Positions 1 through 8,404 of a stretch of DNA of 64,000 nucleotides are shown one piece after another. The position numbers and the translations under genes were made by a program. The notes under the pieces are model-generated. The model saw only the letters and a program-made list of their open reading frames with translations. It was not told the origin of the DNA and did no database searches. Numbering within the stretch: position 1 is the stretch's first letter; every line of letters begins with the position of its first letter. The DNA is from Lachnospiraceae bacterium (GTDB lineage Bacteria; Bacillota; Clostridia; Lachnospirales; Lachnospiraceae): assembly GCA_028693165.1 (NCBI GenBank), contig JAQUVX010000003.1:1-64000 (forward strand), in the 5' to 3' direction.

Positions 1-95
1 AATACACTCCTGTTGAGTAGTCAAGCTACAAAAAAACATCAAATGTCCACAGTATCTGAATGTATTGAACCACGATATTAAAAAGAAAGGAAGCT

Positions 96-140
96 ATGGT
101 GTTTTACTTCTATAAACATCATACAAGTAAACATGATTGA
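96..140 (+). CDS. Possible 14-residue upstream ORF overlapping uppP
   Basis: A short frame begins with ATG at 96, eight or so bases after a good ribosome site (AAAGAAAGGA, 81-90), and stops with TGA at 138-140, inside the first codons of uppP (ATG at 133). The uppP start itself has no clear Shine-Dalgarno sequence, so ribosomes finishing this frame could re-initiate on uppP. The peptide ([14 protein letters not shown]) matches nothing I know. It could equally be chance, or the ribosome site could be non-functional. No protein evidence is available. Confidence 0.35.
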   Translation: MVFYFYKHHTSKHD

Positions 141-960
141 ATTTTTAAAAGTAATTGTACTTGGTATTGTGGAGGGCTTCACGGAATGGCTGCCGATCAG
201 CAGCACCGGGCATATGATTCTGGTAGACGAGATTATTCACCTGAACGTCACGGAAACCTTTATGTCCATGTTTCGGGTGGTCATCCAGCTTGGAGCGATC
301 CTTGCGGTGGTCGTTCTGTATTTTCGGAAACTGAATCCATTTGATTCGGGCAAGTCGCCGAATCAGAAGCGCGCAACCCTTCATCTGTGGATCAAGATCG
401 CGATCGCATGTGTTCCGGCTGCGATCGTCGGATTTGCTCTGGACGACTGGATGGACGCGCATCTGTACAATGGTTACGTGGTATCTGCCATGCTGATCGT
501 CTACGGTATCCTCTTTATCATGCTGGAGAACCGCAACCAGTATACGGAATTTCCGATCCAGCGGGTCGGCCAGATTACTTATCAGACGGCACTCTACATA
601 GGACTGTTTCAGGTTCTGGCGATGGTGCCGGGGACATCCCGCTCGGGCGCGACGATTCTGGGCGCGATGATTCTGGGCTGTTCCCGTGCATCTGCTGCGG
701 AGTTTTCCTTTTTCCTTGGAATTCCGGTCATGTTTGGCGCCAGCCTGTTAAAGCTCGTTAAGTTTGGCTTCCATTTCAGCGGACTGGAGATCTTCTATCT
801 GCTGGCGGGTATGATCATTGCATTCGTTGTATCGGTGTATTCGATCAAATTCTTGATGGGATATATTAAGAAGAATGATTTCAAGGCATTTGGTTATTAT
901 CGTATTGTACTTGGTGTCATTGTACTTGCTTATTTTACTGTAATGGCACTGTTGGGGTAA
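133..960 (+). CDS. uppP: Undecaprenyl-diphosphatase (UppP/BacA family)
   Basis: A 275-residue polytopic membrane enzyme that dephosphorylates undecaprenyl pyrophosphate, recycling the lipid carrier for peptidoglycan and other wall polymers; overproduction gives bacitracin resistance in other bacteria. Both family signatures are present: [14 protein letters not shown] at residues 14-27 and PGTSRSGAT at 166-174, which carry the acidic and basic active-site residues. Length is normal (260-280). The start is set by the conserved N-terminus rather than by a ribosome site, which is poor; see the small upstream frame at 96-140. The next gene follows in the same direction after 46 bases and may be cotranscribed. 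Confidence 0.95.
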   Translation: MIEFLKVIVLGIVEGFTEWLPISSTGHMILVDEIIHLNVTETFMSMFRVVIQLGAILAVVVLYFRKLNPFDSGKSPNQKRATLHLWIKIAIACVPAAIVGFALDDWMDAHLYNGYVVSAMLIVYGILFIMLENRNQYTEFPIQRVGQITYQTALYIGLFQVLAMVPGTSRSGATILGAMILGCSRASAAEFSFFLGIPVMFGASLLKLVKFGFHFSGLEIFYLLAGMIIAFVVSVYSIKFLMGYIKKNDFKAFGYYRIVLGVIVLAYFTVMALLG

Positions 961-1006
961 TTCGCTGTCCGGGGAGAGGGCAGTGTGATGAATAGAAAGG
1001 GCATTT

Positions 1007-2287
1007 ATGCTGAAAATACAACGACCAATGACAAGAAACATGCGTTTCTTGTTTCTGGCCATGATTCCAACATATTTTATTATCGCGGGATTTTTTATGC
1101 AGCCGCCGGGAGAAATCTGGGATGGACTGGTGGCAATCGTCCGGGAACCGGACTTCCTGATTACGGATTATTTTGTGATTGGCGGGGTGGGTGCCGCATT
1201 TTTAAATGCAGGCATCCTGACGCTGATTTGTATCTGGATTGTGTATGCACTGGGCATGGAATTCGACGGCCATACGATCACATCCAGTTTTCTGATGTTC
1301 GGATTTTCTCTGTTCGGAAAGAATGTGATGAACATCTGGCTGATCCTGCTGGGTGTATTCCTGTATGCGAGATATCATAAGACGTCGGTATCGCGCTATA
1401 TCTATATTGGATTTTACGGGACAAGCCTGTCACCGATCATCACGCAGGTGATGCACATTGGCGATCTGATACTCCCGCTGCGTCTGCTGCTGTGTATCTT
1501 CACGGGAATTACGATCGGATTTGTACTGCCGCCTCTGAGTACCCACACGCACTTTGCTCATAAAGGCTATTCTCTTTACAATGTGGGTTTCGCAGGTGGA
1601 ATCATCGCGACGGTCATCGTCTCCGTATTCAAATCGTTTGGTATTACGACGATGTCCCGCCTGATCTGGTCTGAGCATGACAATACGCCTTACATCATCC
1701 TGCTGACGATCCTGTTTGGCGGTATGATCTTGTACAGTCTGATCACCGATCGGGATGCTCTGCGGGCTTACCGCTCGATTCTGCGGTCTTACGGTCTTGG
1801 CGGTACGGATTACTACAAGTCGGAGGGCGGTGCACCGACCCTGCTCAATATGGGCGTCAACGGGCTTGCGGTTATGATCTTTCTCGTGATGACCGGCGCG
1901 CATTTGAATGGCCCGACCATCGGCGGAATCTTTACCGTTGTGGGCTTCAGTTCCACCGGAAAGCATCTGCGCAACATCCTGCCGGTTATGGTGGGTGTGT
2001 TGATTGCCAGTGTGGCAAAGAATTGGTCGATCACAAATCCGTCCGCGACGCTGGCTCTGCTGCTTTCCACAACACTGGCGCCGATCGCGGGAGAGTTCGG
2101 CATCATCGCCGGCATCCTTGCCGGGTTCCTGCACTCCTCGGTATCGCTGAATGTCGGCATCGTGTACGGCGGTATGAACCTGTACAACAATGGATTTGCA
2201 GGTGGCCTTGTGGCGATGTTTCTCGTCCCGGTCATCCAGTCGATTCGTGACCGGAGAGCACGGGCGCGCGGCGGATTGTCTCTTTAA
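1007..2287 (+). CDS. DUF1576 family integral membrane protein
   Basis: A 426-residue protein with about ten to twelve hydrophobic segments spread over the whole length and glycine-rich helices, resembling the DUF1576 family of Clostridia and Bacilli. No function is established for the family; a transporter-like role is a guess from topology alone. The start at 1007 has AGAAAGG at 994-1000, six bases upstream. It follows uppP in the same direction with a short gap. Its stop codon overlaps the stop codon of the convergent YcxB-like gene, with no hairpin terminator between the two. Confidence 0.75.
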   Translation: MLKIQRPMTRNMRFLFLAMIPTYFIIAGFFMQPPGEIWDGLVAIVREPDFLITDYFVIGGVGAAFLNAGILTLICIWIVYALGMEFDGHTITSSFLMFGFSLFGKNVMNIWLILLGVFLYARYHKTSVSRYIYIGFYGTSLSPIITQVMHIGDLILPLRLLLCIFTGITIGFVLPPLSTHTHFAHKGYSLYNVGFAGGIIATVIVSVFKSFGITTMSRLIWSEHDNTPYIILLTILFGGMILYSLITDRDALRAYRSILRSYGLGGTDYYKSEGGAPTLLNMGVNGLAVMIFLVMTGAHLNGPTIGGIFTVVGFSSTGKHLRNILPVMVGVLIASVAKNWSITNPSATLALLLSTTLAPIAGEFGIIAGILAGFLHSSVSLNVGIVYGGMNLYNNGFAGGLVAMFLVPVIQSIRDRRARARGGLSL

Positions 2288-2826
2288 ACAAACAGCTTCT
2301 CCGGGGGCATATGGCTCTGCAGGAACGCCCACAATTCATCCGGCGTCGCATTGGCCTGGCCATCGGGAAGAAGGAATGCCCGCTGTGGCGTAACAAACAG
2401 ATAGATGCAGCCCTTGCGGCGATAGGCGGCGAATAAGTCGGACCAGTTCTGACGGAGCGTGCCGCCCTCGCCGGTGGGACTGACGATGGTGATGCCATCC
2501 GCGGCTGAAGTCAGGGAGACGGTGTAGACATGCTTTGGCTTGTCCAGCTTCATCTTCTTCGCCTGCTGACGGATGGAATAGAAGTAATTCCCGAAATAAA
2601 AGACGGGAAGCAGCACGCCGATGCCAAGCAGCACGCCGCCAAGCAGCACGGCCTGATTGGCAGCGTTCTTCATGGCAAAGCAGATGCAGGAGAATACCAG
2701 CATAATTCCGGCAAAGATCAGCGGAGAACGGTAGCGTTTCTGGCGGGTAAAGGTATCAAATAAAGCAAAATCCTGAAACAATTTCGTATCAATTCTGGAC
2801 GATATGGTGATACTGTCTGGTGTCAT
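2284..2826 (-). CDS. YcxB-like membrane protein
   Basis: A 180-residue protein with two adjacent transmembrane segments at about residues 34-52 and 60-82, followed by a soluble C-terminal domain with the run Q-N-W-S-D-L and a later Y-L-F-V-T-P-like strand, typical of the YcxB-like C-terminal domain. The role of this family is unknown. It is convergent with the DUF1576 gene and overlaps it by four bases at the stop codons. A ribosome site (GAAAGGGGATTTG region just upstream of 2826) supports the start. Confidence 0.65.
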   Translation of the reverse strand: MTPDSITISSRIDTKLFQDFALFDTFTRQKRYRSPLIFAGIMLVFSCICFAMKNAANQAVLLGGVLLGIGVLLPVFYFGNYFYSIRQQAKKMKLDKPKHVYTVSLTSAADGITIVSPTGEGGTLRQNWSDLFAAYRRKGCIYLFVTPQRAFLLPDGQANATPDELWAFLQSHMPPEKLFV

Positions 2827-2921
2827 ATCAAATCCCCTTTCCTTAAGTTTATAGCTATTGTTCTATCATATCCCAAAGTGCGGAAAACGGCAAGAATTTC
2901 TATACTTAAAATCTAATATAT

Positions 2922-2953
2922 TAGTTGACCAGATGAAAAAGATCATGTATAAT
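2922..2953 (+). promoter_or_regulatory. uxuA promoter with candidate GntR operator
   Basis: TTGACC (2925-2930) and TATAAT (2948-2953) are separated by exactly 17 bases and lie 45 bases before the uxuA start. The -35 box is embedded in TAGTTGACCA (2922-2931), which fits the TnGT-N-ACnA style recognised by FadR-type GntR regulators; the neighbouring GntR gene at 4147 is the natural candidate. Promoter: read directly. Operator: inference. Confidence 0.6.
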
Positions 2954-2998
2954 GAAGACAACCTGAAAACAAAAAATTCCCATGAGGAGGAAAAACAC

Positions 2999-4081
2999 AT
3001 GAAAATGACATTCCGTTGGTATGGAGAAGACAGCGATCCGATCAAATTAAGCCAGATTAAGCAGATCCCGGGTATGAGCGGGCTGATGGGTCTTCTGGAC
3101 TACAAGGCAGCCGGAGAAGTCTGGACCGAAGAAGAAGTGAAAGCGTACATGGAGCATGTACACGCAGCAGGTCTGGAGTGTGAAGTCATCGAGAGCGTCA
3201 ACGTCCACGAGGACATCAAGATGGGTCTGCCGACCAGAGATGAGTACATTGCAAACTATATTACCTGTATCCGCAACCTGGCAAAGTACGGTGTAAAGGT
3301 GATCATTTACAACTTCATGCCGGTATTTGACTGGCTGCGTACCGATCTGGCACGCGTCATTGATGAGGATGGTTCCAACAGCCTGTACTTCGACGAGAAG
3401 GATTTGGGCGAGATGACACCACTTGAGCTGGTTCGCAAGACGGCGGAGGACAGCAACGGATTCACACTTCCGGGCTGGGAGCCGGAGCGTCTGGCAGAGC
3501 TTGAGAAAACTCTGAAGCAGTACGAGAACATTACCCCGGATGATCTGCGTGCGAACTACAAATATTTCCTGGACGCAGTCATTCCGGTATGTGAGGAAGT
3601 TGGCGTGAAGATGGCCTGCCATCCGGATGATCCGGCATGGCCGATCTTTGGACTGCCGCGTATCGCACACAGCCAGGAGGATTACGATAAGATCTGTGCA
3701 CTGCATGATTCACCGGCGAACACCGTCTGCCTGTGCACCGGTTCTCTGGGCTCCAACCCGGACAACGATATTCCGGCGATCATCCGTCACTTTGGTGAGA
3801 TGGACCGAATCGGCGCTATGCATGTCCGCAACGTGAAGTTCCTTGGACATCATCATTTCCGCGAGGCAGCACATCTGTCTTCCACCGGCGATCTGGACAT
3901 GTTTGCAATTATGAAAGCAATCTATGACACCTGCCCGGATACCTATGTTCGTCCGGATCACGGCAGAATGATCTGGGGTGAGGTTGGCCGTCCTGGTTAT
4001 GGCCTGTATGACCGCGCACTGGGTGCAACCTATCTGAATGGATTGTGGGAAGCGATCGATAAGATGGAGAACGCAAAATAA
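2999..4081 (+). CDS. uxuA: Mannonate dehydratase
   Basis: UxuA dehydrates D-mannonate to 2-keto-3-deoxygluconate in hexuronate (glucuronate) catabolism. The 360-residue product begins MKMTFRWYG and has the family's TIM-barrel sequence features: [10 protein letters not shown] near residue 60, a metal-site region ACHPDDPAW near 203 and late HVRN and DHGRM motifs. The start at 2999 is chosen because AGGAGG (2985-2990) sits eight bases upstream and the protein then begins at the family's normal N-terminus; an in-frame extension to 2858 would run through the promoter. It precedes a GntR regulator and an uxuB-like reductase, which fits a small hexuronate cluster. Confidence 0.93.
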   Translation: MKMTFRWYGEDSDPIKLSQIKQIPGMSGLMGLLDYKAAGEVWTEEEVKAYMEHVHAAGLECEVIESVNVHEDIKMGLPTRDEYIANYITCIRNLAKYGVKVIIYNFMPVFDWLRTDLARVIDEDGSNSLYFDEKDLGEMTPLELVRKTAEDSNGFTLPGWEPERLAELEKTLKQYENITPDDLRANYKYFLDAVIPVCEEVGVKMACHPDDPAWPIFGLPRIAHSQEDYDKICALHDSPANTVCLCTGSLGSNPDNDIPAIIRHFGEMDRIGAMHVRNVKFLGHHHFREAAHLSSTGDLDMFAIMKAIYDTCPDTYVRPDHGRMIWGEVGRPGYGLYDRALGATYLNGLWEAIDKMENAK

Positions 4082-4146
4082 ACGTGGCCGCGACAGAATG
4101 ACCATGATTATTTGACAGGGATAATACAGACAGCAGGAGGGATCGT

Positions 4147-4821
4147 ATGGATATTCCAGAGAGAGGTCCGGGAGAGACCGGAAGAGATTATGCCCTGCGT
4201 GTTATCAAGGATAAGATTATTCGGCTGGAACTGGAGCCGGGGGCAGCGATCAGCGATCGGGATCTGGCACTGACCCTTGGCCTGTCCCGCACTCCGGTGC
4301 GGGAGGCGCTTCTGGATCTGGCGAAGGTGCAGATTGTGGAGATTTACCCGCAGCGCGGAAGCGTGGTGGCGCTGATCGACTATGGCATGGTGGAGGAGGC
4401 GCAGTTTGTCCGCAGCGTGCTGGAGGAGGCGATCGTCGGCCTGGTATGCCAGAAGATTACCGAGGAGCAGTATCAGCTTCTTGAGGAGAATTTGCAGTTA
4501 CAGGAATTTTACTGTGAGCGGGGTTCGTCTGAAAAGCTGTTTGAGATGGACAATGAATTTCACCGTCTGCTGTTTCAGGCGGCCGGAAAGATGCAGACTT
4601 ATCGCATGATGAAGAGCCTGACGGTTCATTTTGACCGGGTGCGGAGCCTGGCCTTGAATGCAGTTAAGGAACAGAAGTGGATCAAGGATCACCGCAAGAT
4701 TCTTGAGGCGATCAAGAGCCGGGATGAGGCCGCGGCAAAACAGCTGATGGAGAAACATTTGAGCCGCTATCAGCTCGATGAGTCGGTCGTTCAGAAGGCG
4801 TATCCGGGATATTTCAAATAA
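4147..4821 (+). CDS. GntR-family regulator, FadR/FCD type
   Basis: A 224-residue transcription factor: an N-terminal winged helix-turn-helix (residues about 10-75, including SDRDLALTLGLSRTPVREAL) followed by an all-helical FCD ligand domain (about 90-215) with the expected D-N-E-F-H-R motif near residue 137. It sits between uxuA and the uxuB-like gene in the same direction, so it most likely senses a hexuronate intermediate and controls this cluster. A candidate operator overlaps the uxuA -35 box. The ribosome site is AGCAGGAGG just before the start. Confidence 0.88.
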   Translation: MDIPERGPGETGRDYALRVIKDKIIRLELEPGAAISDRDLALTLGLSRTPVREALLDLAKVQIVEIYPQRGSVVALIDYGMVEEAQFVRSVLEEAIVGLVCQKITEEQYQLLEENLQLQEFYCERGSSEKLFEMDNEFHRLLFQAAGKMQTYRMMKSLTVHFDRVRSLALNAVKEQKWIKDHRKILEAIKSRDEAAAKQLMEKHLSRYQLDESVVQKAYPGYFK

Positions 4822-4857
4822 CATGATGAGAAATCAAAAAAAGGAGCAAGTGATCAT

Positions 4858-6468
4858 ATGAAACTGACATTATCAGGAATCAAAGAAACCGCCGCATGGA
4901 ATGCAGCAGGTATCAAACTGCCGTCCTATGACGTGGAAAAAGTGGTAGAGAACACGAAGAAAGCACCGGTATGGGTACATTTTGGTGCGGGAAACATCTT
5001 CCGTATCTTCGTTGGCGGTCTGGCAGATGAGCTGATCGGCAAGGGTGAGCTGGATAAGGGTATTACCTGTGTGGAGACATTTGATTTTGATGTGGTGGAC
5101 AAGATTTACAAACCATATGACAATCTGGTACTGGCTGTAACCTTGAAGGCGGATGGCTCCACCGACAAGGCTGTGCTGGGTTCTCTGACCGAGGCAATCA
5201 AATCTCAGTCCGATGTCCCGGAAGAGTGGAACCGTCTGAAAGAGATTTTCGTAAATCCGGATCTGCAGATGATTTCCTTCACCATCACGGAGAAGGGCTA
5301 TGCACTGAAGAATGCGGATGGCGCTTATTTCCCATTCATTCAGAATGATATTGACAACGGTCCGGAGAAACCGGGTGCGGCGATGGCGGTTGTGTGTGCA
5401 CTGCTGTATACGCGTTATCAGGCAGGCAAGTATCCGCTGTCCGTTGTGTCCATGGACAACTGCTCTCATAATGGTGAGAAGCTGCAGAGTTCTATCCTGA
5501 CCATGGCAAAAGAGTGGGAGAAGAAAGGCTTTGTGGATGCAGGCTTTGTGGCATATCTGTCTGACGAGAGCCAGGTGGCATTCCCGTGGACCATGATCGA
5601 CAAGATCACCCCAAGACCGGCTGATTCGGTATGCGAGGAGCTGAAGAAGAGCGGTGTTGAGGATATGGATCCGGTCATCACCTCCAAGAGAACCTACATC
5701 GCACCGTTTGTCAATGCAGAGGGACCGCAGTATCTGGTTATCGAGGACAAGTTCCCGAACGGACGCCCGGCTCTGGAGAAGGCTGGGGTTTACATGACCG
5801 ACCGCGACACCGTAAACAAGGTAGAGCGCATGAAGGTTACTACCTGCTTGAATCCGCTGCACACCGCACTGGCTACCTATGGCTGCGTGCTGGGCTACAC
5901 CCTGATCGCAGACGAGATGAAGGATCTGGAGCTGAACAAGCTGGTTCATCAGATCGGACCGGCAGAGGGCATGCCGGTTGTGACCAATCCGGGCATCCTG
6001 TCTCCGGAGGCGTTCGTGGATGAAGTAATCAACGTGAGAATTCCGAATCCATTTATGCCGGATACGCCTCAGCGTATCGCTACCGACACTTCTCAGAAGG
6101 TTGGCATCCGTTACGGCGAGACGATCAAGGCGTATGTTGCCAAATATGGCGATGCAAAGAAACTGACTGCAATCCCGCTGGCCATCGCAGGCTGGTGCAG
6201 ATATCTGCTGGCGGTTCAGGATGACGGTGAGAAGTTTGAGCTGTCCGCAGACCCGATGGTACCGGAGCTGACCAAGGCACTGGAGGGCATCGAGGTTGGA
6301 AAACCGGAGACCTACAAGGGCCAGTTAAAGAGCATTCTGTCCAATGTCAACATCTTTGGTATCGATCTTTACGAAGCTGGAATCGGTGAGAAGATCGAGG
6401 GCCTGTTCCTGGAGGAGATCGCAGGAGTCGGCGCAGTGAGAGCAACGTTGAAGAAGTATTTGGATTGA
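4858..6468 (+). CDS. uxuB: Mannitol dehydrogenase family oxidoreductase, probable fructuronate reductase
   Basis: A 536-residue NAD(P)-dependent polyol/hexuronate dehydrogenase. The N-terminal nucleotide-binding stretch VHFGAGNIFR lies near residue 40, and the catalytic-domain region around KVTTCLNPLHTALA near 325 matches the long-chain mannitol dehydrogenase family. Fructuronate reductase converts D-fructuronate to D-mannonate, the substrate of the uxuA product upstream, so the neighbourhood favours that activity over mannitol or tagaturonate reduction. AAAAAAGGAG lies before the start. A hairpin terminator follows immediately. The exact substrate is inferred from context. Confidence 0.85.
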   Translation: MKLTLSGIKETAAWNAAGIKLPSYDVEKVVENTKKAPVWVHFGAGNIFRIFVGGLADELIGKGELDKGITCVETFDFDVVDKIYKPYDNLVLAVTLKADGSTDKAVLGSLTEAIKSQSDVPEEWNRLKEIFVNPDLQMISFTITEKGYALKNADGAYFPFIQNDIDNGPEKPGAAMAVVCALLYTRYQAGKYPLSVVSMDNCSHNGEKLQSSILTMAKEWEKKGFVDAGFVAYLSDESQVAFPWTMIDKITPRPADSVCEELKKSGVEDMDPVITSKRTYIAPFVNAEGPQYLVIEDKFPNGRPALEKAGVYMTDRDTVNKVERMKVTTCLNPLHTALATYGCVLGYTLIADEMKDLELNKLVHQIGPAEGMPVVTNPGILSPEAFVDEVINVRIPNPFMPDTPQRIATDTSQKVGIRYGETIKAYVAKYGDAKKLTAIPLAIAGWCRYLLAVQDDGEKFELSADPMVPELTKALEGIEVGKPETYKGQLKSILSNVNIFGIDLYEAGIGEKIEGLFLEEIAGVGAVRATLKKYLD

Positions 6469-6485
6469 TTTAGAGAAACTGATCG

Positions 6486-6516
6486 GAGGGAGCGAGTAAA
6501 TCGCTTCCTCTTTTTT
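6486..6516 (+). terminator. Terminator after uxuB
   Basis: A ten-base-pair stem (6486-6495 with 6501-6510, one G-T pair) and a five-base loop run into TTTTTT at 6511-6516, a typical intrinsic terminator closing the hexuronate cluster. Confidence 0.85.
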
Positions 6517-6517
6517 G

Positions 6518-6590
6518 TTGCAATCTGAAAGTAAATGGACTATAATGGTTCATATTAGGAATAAAACAGTCTAAAAAGAAACTGTTTTAT
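6518..6590 (+). promoter_or_regulatory. Promoter and perfect inverted repeat upstream of the AbiE pair
   Basis: TTGCAA (6518-6523) and TATAAT (6541-6546) are 17 bases apart. Downstream of them lies a perfect inverted repeat, ATAAAACAGT (6561-6570) and ACTGTTTTAT (6581-6590), with a ten-base spacer, 20 bases before the antitoxin start. AbiEi antitoxins are known to repress their own promoter through inverted repeats, so this is the likely operator. It could also form a hairpin in the 5' UTR. Confidence 0.75.
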
Positions 6591-6610
6591 ACAAGAAATA
6601 AGGTGATGGC

Positions 6611-7381
6611 ATGAATTTGTATTTTGAATTATTGAAAGAACCAATTTTTACAGCGGAATATGTGAATCAGTATTATGACAATGTGGAAAGTACAAGGTCT
6701 GCTTTAAAGCGCCTTATGAAACAAAATCTGATTGTGAAAATCAGGAACAATCTATATACCTGTATGAGTGGGGAAACAGGTGCGCCAATAGCAAACCGAT
6801 TTCAGATCGCCTGTATGATTACAAAAAGTGCCTACATTTCGCACCATACGGCAATGGAATATCATGGAATGTCGGACCAGGTATATTATGATGTCTATGT
6901 ATCTTCCGAAACACGGTTTCAGGAATTTGAATTTGACGGCTATACTTACAAATATATTCATGCAAAAACGCAGACAGGTGTGGAACGTGTGCAGTATAGT
7001 GGTGGAATTCGCGTGACGGATTTGGAGAAGACCTTGCTGGATAGTGTGAAAGATATGGACAAGATATCAGGTATTGAAGAAGTCATTGCTTTTATACAGG
7101 CGATACGAAAGTTGGATGAAAAAAAGCTCTGTCAGTATTTAAGCGAATATCAGAATCAGTTTTTATATCAAAAAGCGGCATACTTGCTGGAGACATATGG
7201 TCCGGTATCTGGATTGACGGAAAAATTTTATCAAATATGCCAGGATCATATCGGAAAAAGCAAACGGTATCTTTCCAAAGATACGTTCGATGGGGTATAT
7301 AATGCAAAGTGGAAAATGATTGTGGCAGGTACAAATGCATATCTGAAGAACGGAGAACGCGGAGAAGATGATCGAATATAA
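6611..7381 (+). CDS. abiEi: AbiEi-type antitoxin / transcriptional regulator
   Basis: A 256-residue protein with an N-terminal winged-helix region (about 1-75) and the AbiEi core that includes AYISHHTAMEYHGM near residue 77 and the conserved RVTDLEKTLLDSV stretch near 135. AbiEi proteins act as the antitoxin of type IV toxin-antitoxin systems and autoregulate their promoter. The gene overlaps the downstream AbiEii-type toxin gene by 14 bases, the usual organisation. The ribosome site AAGGTGAT lies just before the start. Base composition is lower in GC than the flanking metabolic genes, in keeping with mobile defence genes. Confidence 0.88.
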   Translation: MNLYFELLKEPIFTAEYVNQYYDNVESTRSALKRLMKQNLIVKIRNNLYTCMSGETGAPIANRFQIACMITKSAYISHHTAMEYHGMSDQVYYDVYVSSETRFQEFEFDGYTYKYIHAKTQTGVERVQYSGGIRVTDLEKTLLDSVKDMDKISGIEEVIAFIQAIRKLDEKKLCQYLSEYQNQFLYQKAAYLLETYGPVSGLTEKFYQICQDHIGKSKRYLSKDTFDGVYNAKWKMIVAGTNAYLKNGERGEDDRI

Positions 7382-8312
7382 TAAGGCACAGCTTGGCAAG
7401 ACGGCACAGCAGCAGGGATTTGTCAGGGACACTTTTGAAAAAGTGTTAAGGCTTAAGGAGATATTGAAATATTTTAATGAGGAACCATACTTGAAAGAGC
7501 ATTTGGTGTTGAAGGGCGGGACAGCAATTAATATGGTGATTTTTAATCTTCCCAGGCTGTCTGTCGATATAGACATGGACTATATCCCTAATGTTACAAA
7601 GGATGAAATGGCAGAAGCCAGAGAACAGATTACCGAGATTATCAAAGAGTACATGGAAAACGAAGGCTATCAGTTATCGTCAGCATCCAGATTTAGTTTT
7701 AGTCTGGATGCGTTTCATTACCAATATCGTAATTCGGCTGGAAATATGGATAATATCAAGATAGAATTGAATTATTCGTTGAGAGCACATATATTAAAGC
7801 CTGTCAGGGCAATGATACGAACGGATGTTTTTGAAGATATGTTTGAGATACACATCCTTGCACCCATGGAGATCTTTGCAGCAAAGGCCAATGCATTGAT
7901 GAGCAGAGCGGCGGCCAGAGACTTGTATGATTTCAATAGTATGGTCTATTATGGATTGTTTGACTCTTCGGAAGAGGATATGTTTAGAAAATGTATTATT
8001 TTCTATAACACAATTTCGCAGGAAACGGTGAATAAAACTTTTGATACAGCAGCGGTCGACAGATTGACATTTCAGAAGATCAGACGTGATTTGTTTCCGG
8101 TGCTTCGTAAAAAGGATCATTTTGATTTGGAAGAACGAAAGATAAATGCGAAAAAGTATATTTCTGCTTTGATGCAGGTAACGCCCGAAGAAATGGAATA
8201 CATGGAGGCATTTGAACATAACAAATATAAACCAGAACTTCTGTTTGAAAATGCGGCTGTTTTAGAGAACCTCAAAGAGCACCCAATGGCATTATGGAAA
8301 TGCAGACAGTAA
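7368..8312 (+). CDS. abiEii: AbiEii-type nucleotidyltransferase toxin
   Basis: A 314-residue nucleotidyltransferase-like toxin. The family pattern LKGGTAIN near residue 46 followed by LSVDIDMDY near 63 supplies the GG-T and D-x-D catalytic elements of the polymerase-beta fold; a later helix carries AAKANALMSRAAARDLYD. AbiEii toxins transfer nucleotides (GTP preference in the characterised example) and cause abortive infection or growth arrest when not countered by AbiEi. It overlaps the antitoxin gene by 14 bases. A hairpin terminator follows at 8351. Both catalytic motifs look intact, so the toxin is probably functional. Confidence 0.88.
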   Translation: MIEYNKAQLGKTAQQQGFVRDTFEKVLRLKEILKYFNEEPYLKEHLVLKGGTAINMVIFNLPRLSVDIDMDYIPNVTKDEMAEAREQITEIIKEYMENEGYQLSSASRFSFSLDAFHYQYRNSAGNMDNIKIELNYSLRAHILKPVRAMIRTDVFEDMFEIHILAPMEIFAAKANALMSRAAARDLYDFNSMVYYGLFDSSEEDMFRKCIIFYNTISQETVNKTFDTAAVDRLTFQKIRRDLFPVLRKKDHFDLEERKINAKKYISALMQVTPEEMEYMEAFEHNKYKPELLFENAAVLENLKEHPMALWKCRQ

Positions 8313-8350
8313 AGAATATATCTGCTAACTTAATAGCAATTTCATTTATA

Positions 8351-8393
8351 AAGGGGCCCGGCAGAAAGCGAACTTTCTATCGACCCCCTTTTT
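8351..8393. terminator. Terminator shared by abiEii and the DAHP synthase gene
   Basis: A hairpin with the inner stem AGAAAG-CGAA-CTTTCT and outer GGGG/CCCC pairing sits between two convergent genes. It is followed by a T-run on the plus strand and preceded by A residues that would be a T-run on the minus strand only weakly. Confidence 0.75.
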
Positions 8394-8404
8394 ATCTTTG
8401 CGTA

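Noticed and set aside
2858-2998. N-terminal extension of uxuA from an ATG at 2858
   Set aside because: The extension spans the promoter boxes and lacks a ribosome site; the AGGAGG site points to ATG 2999.
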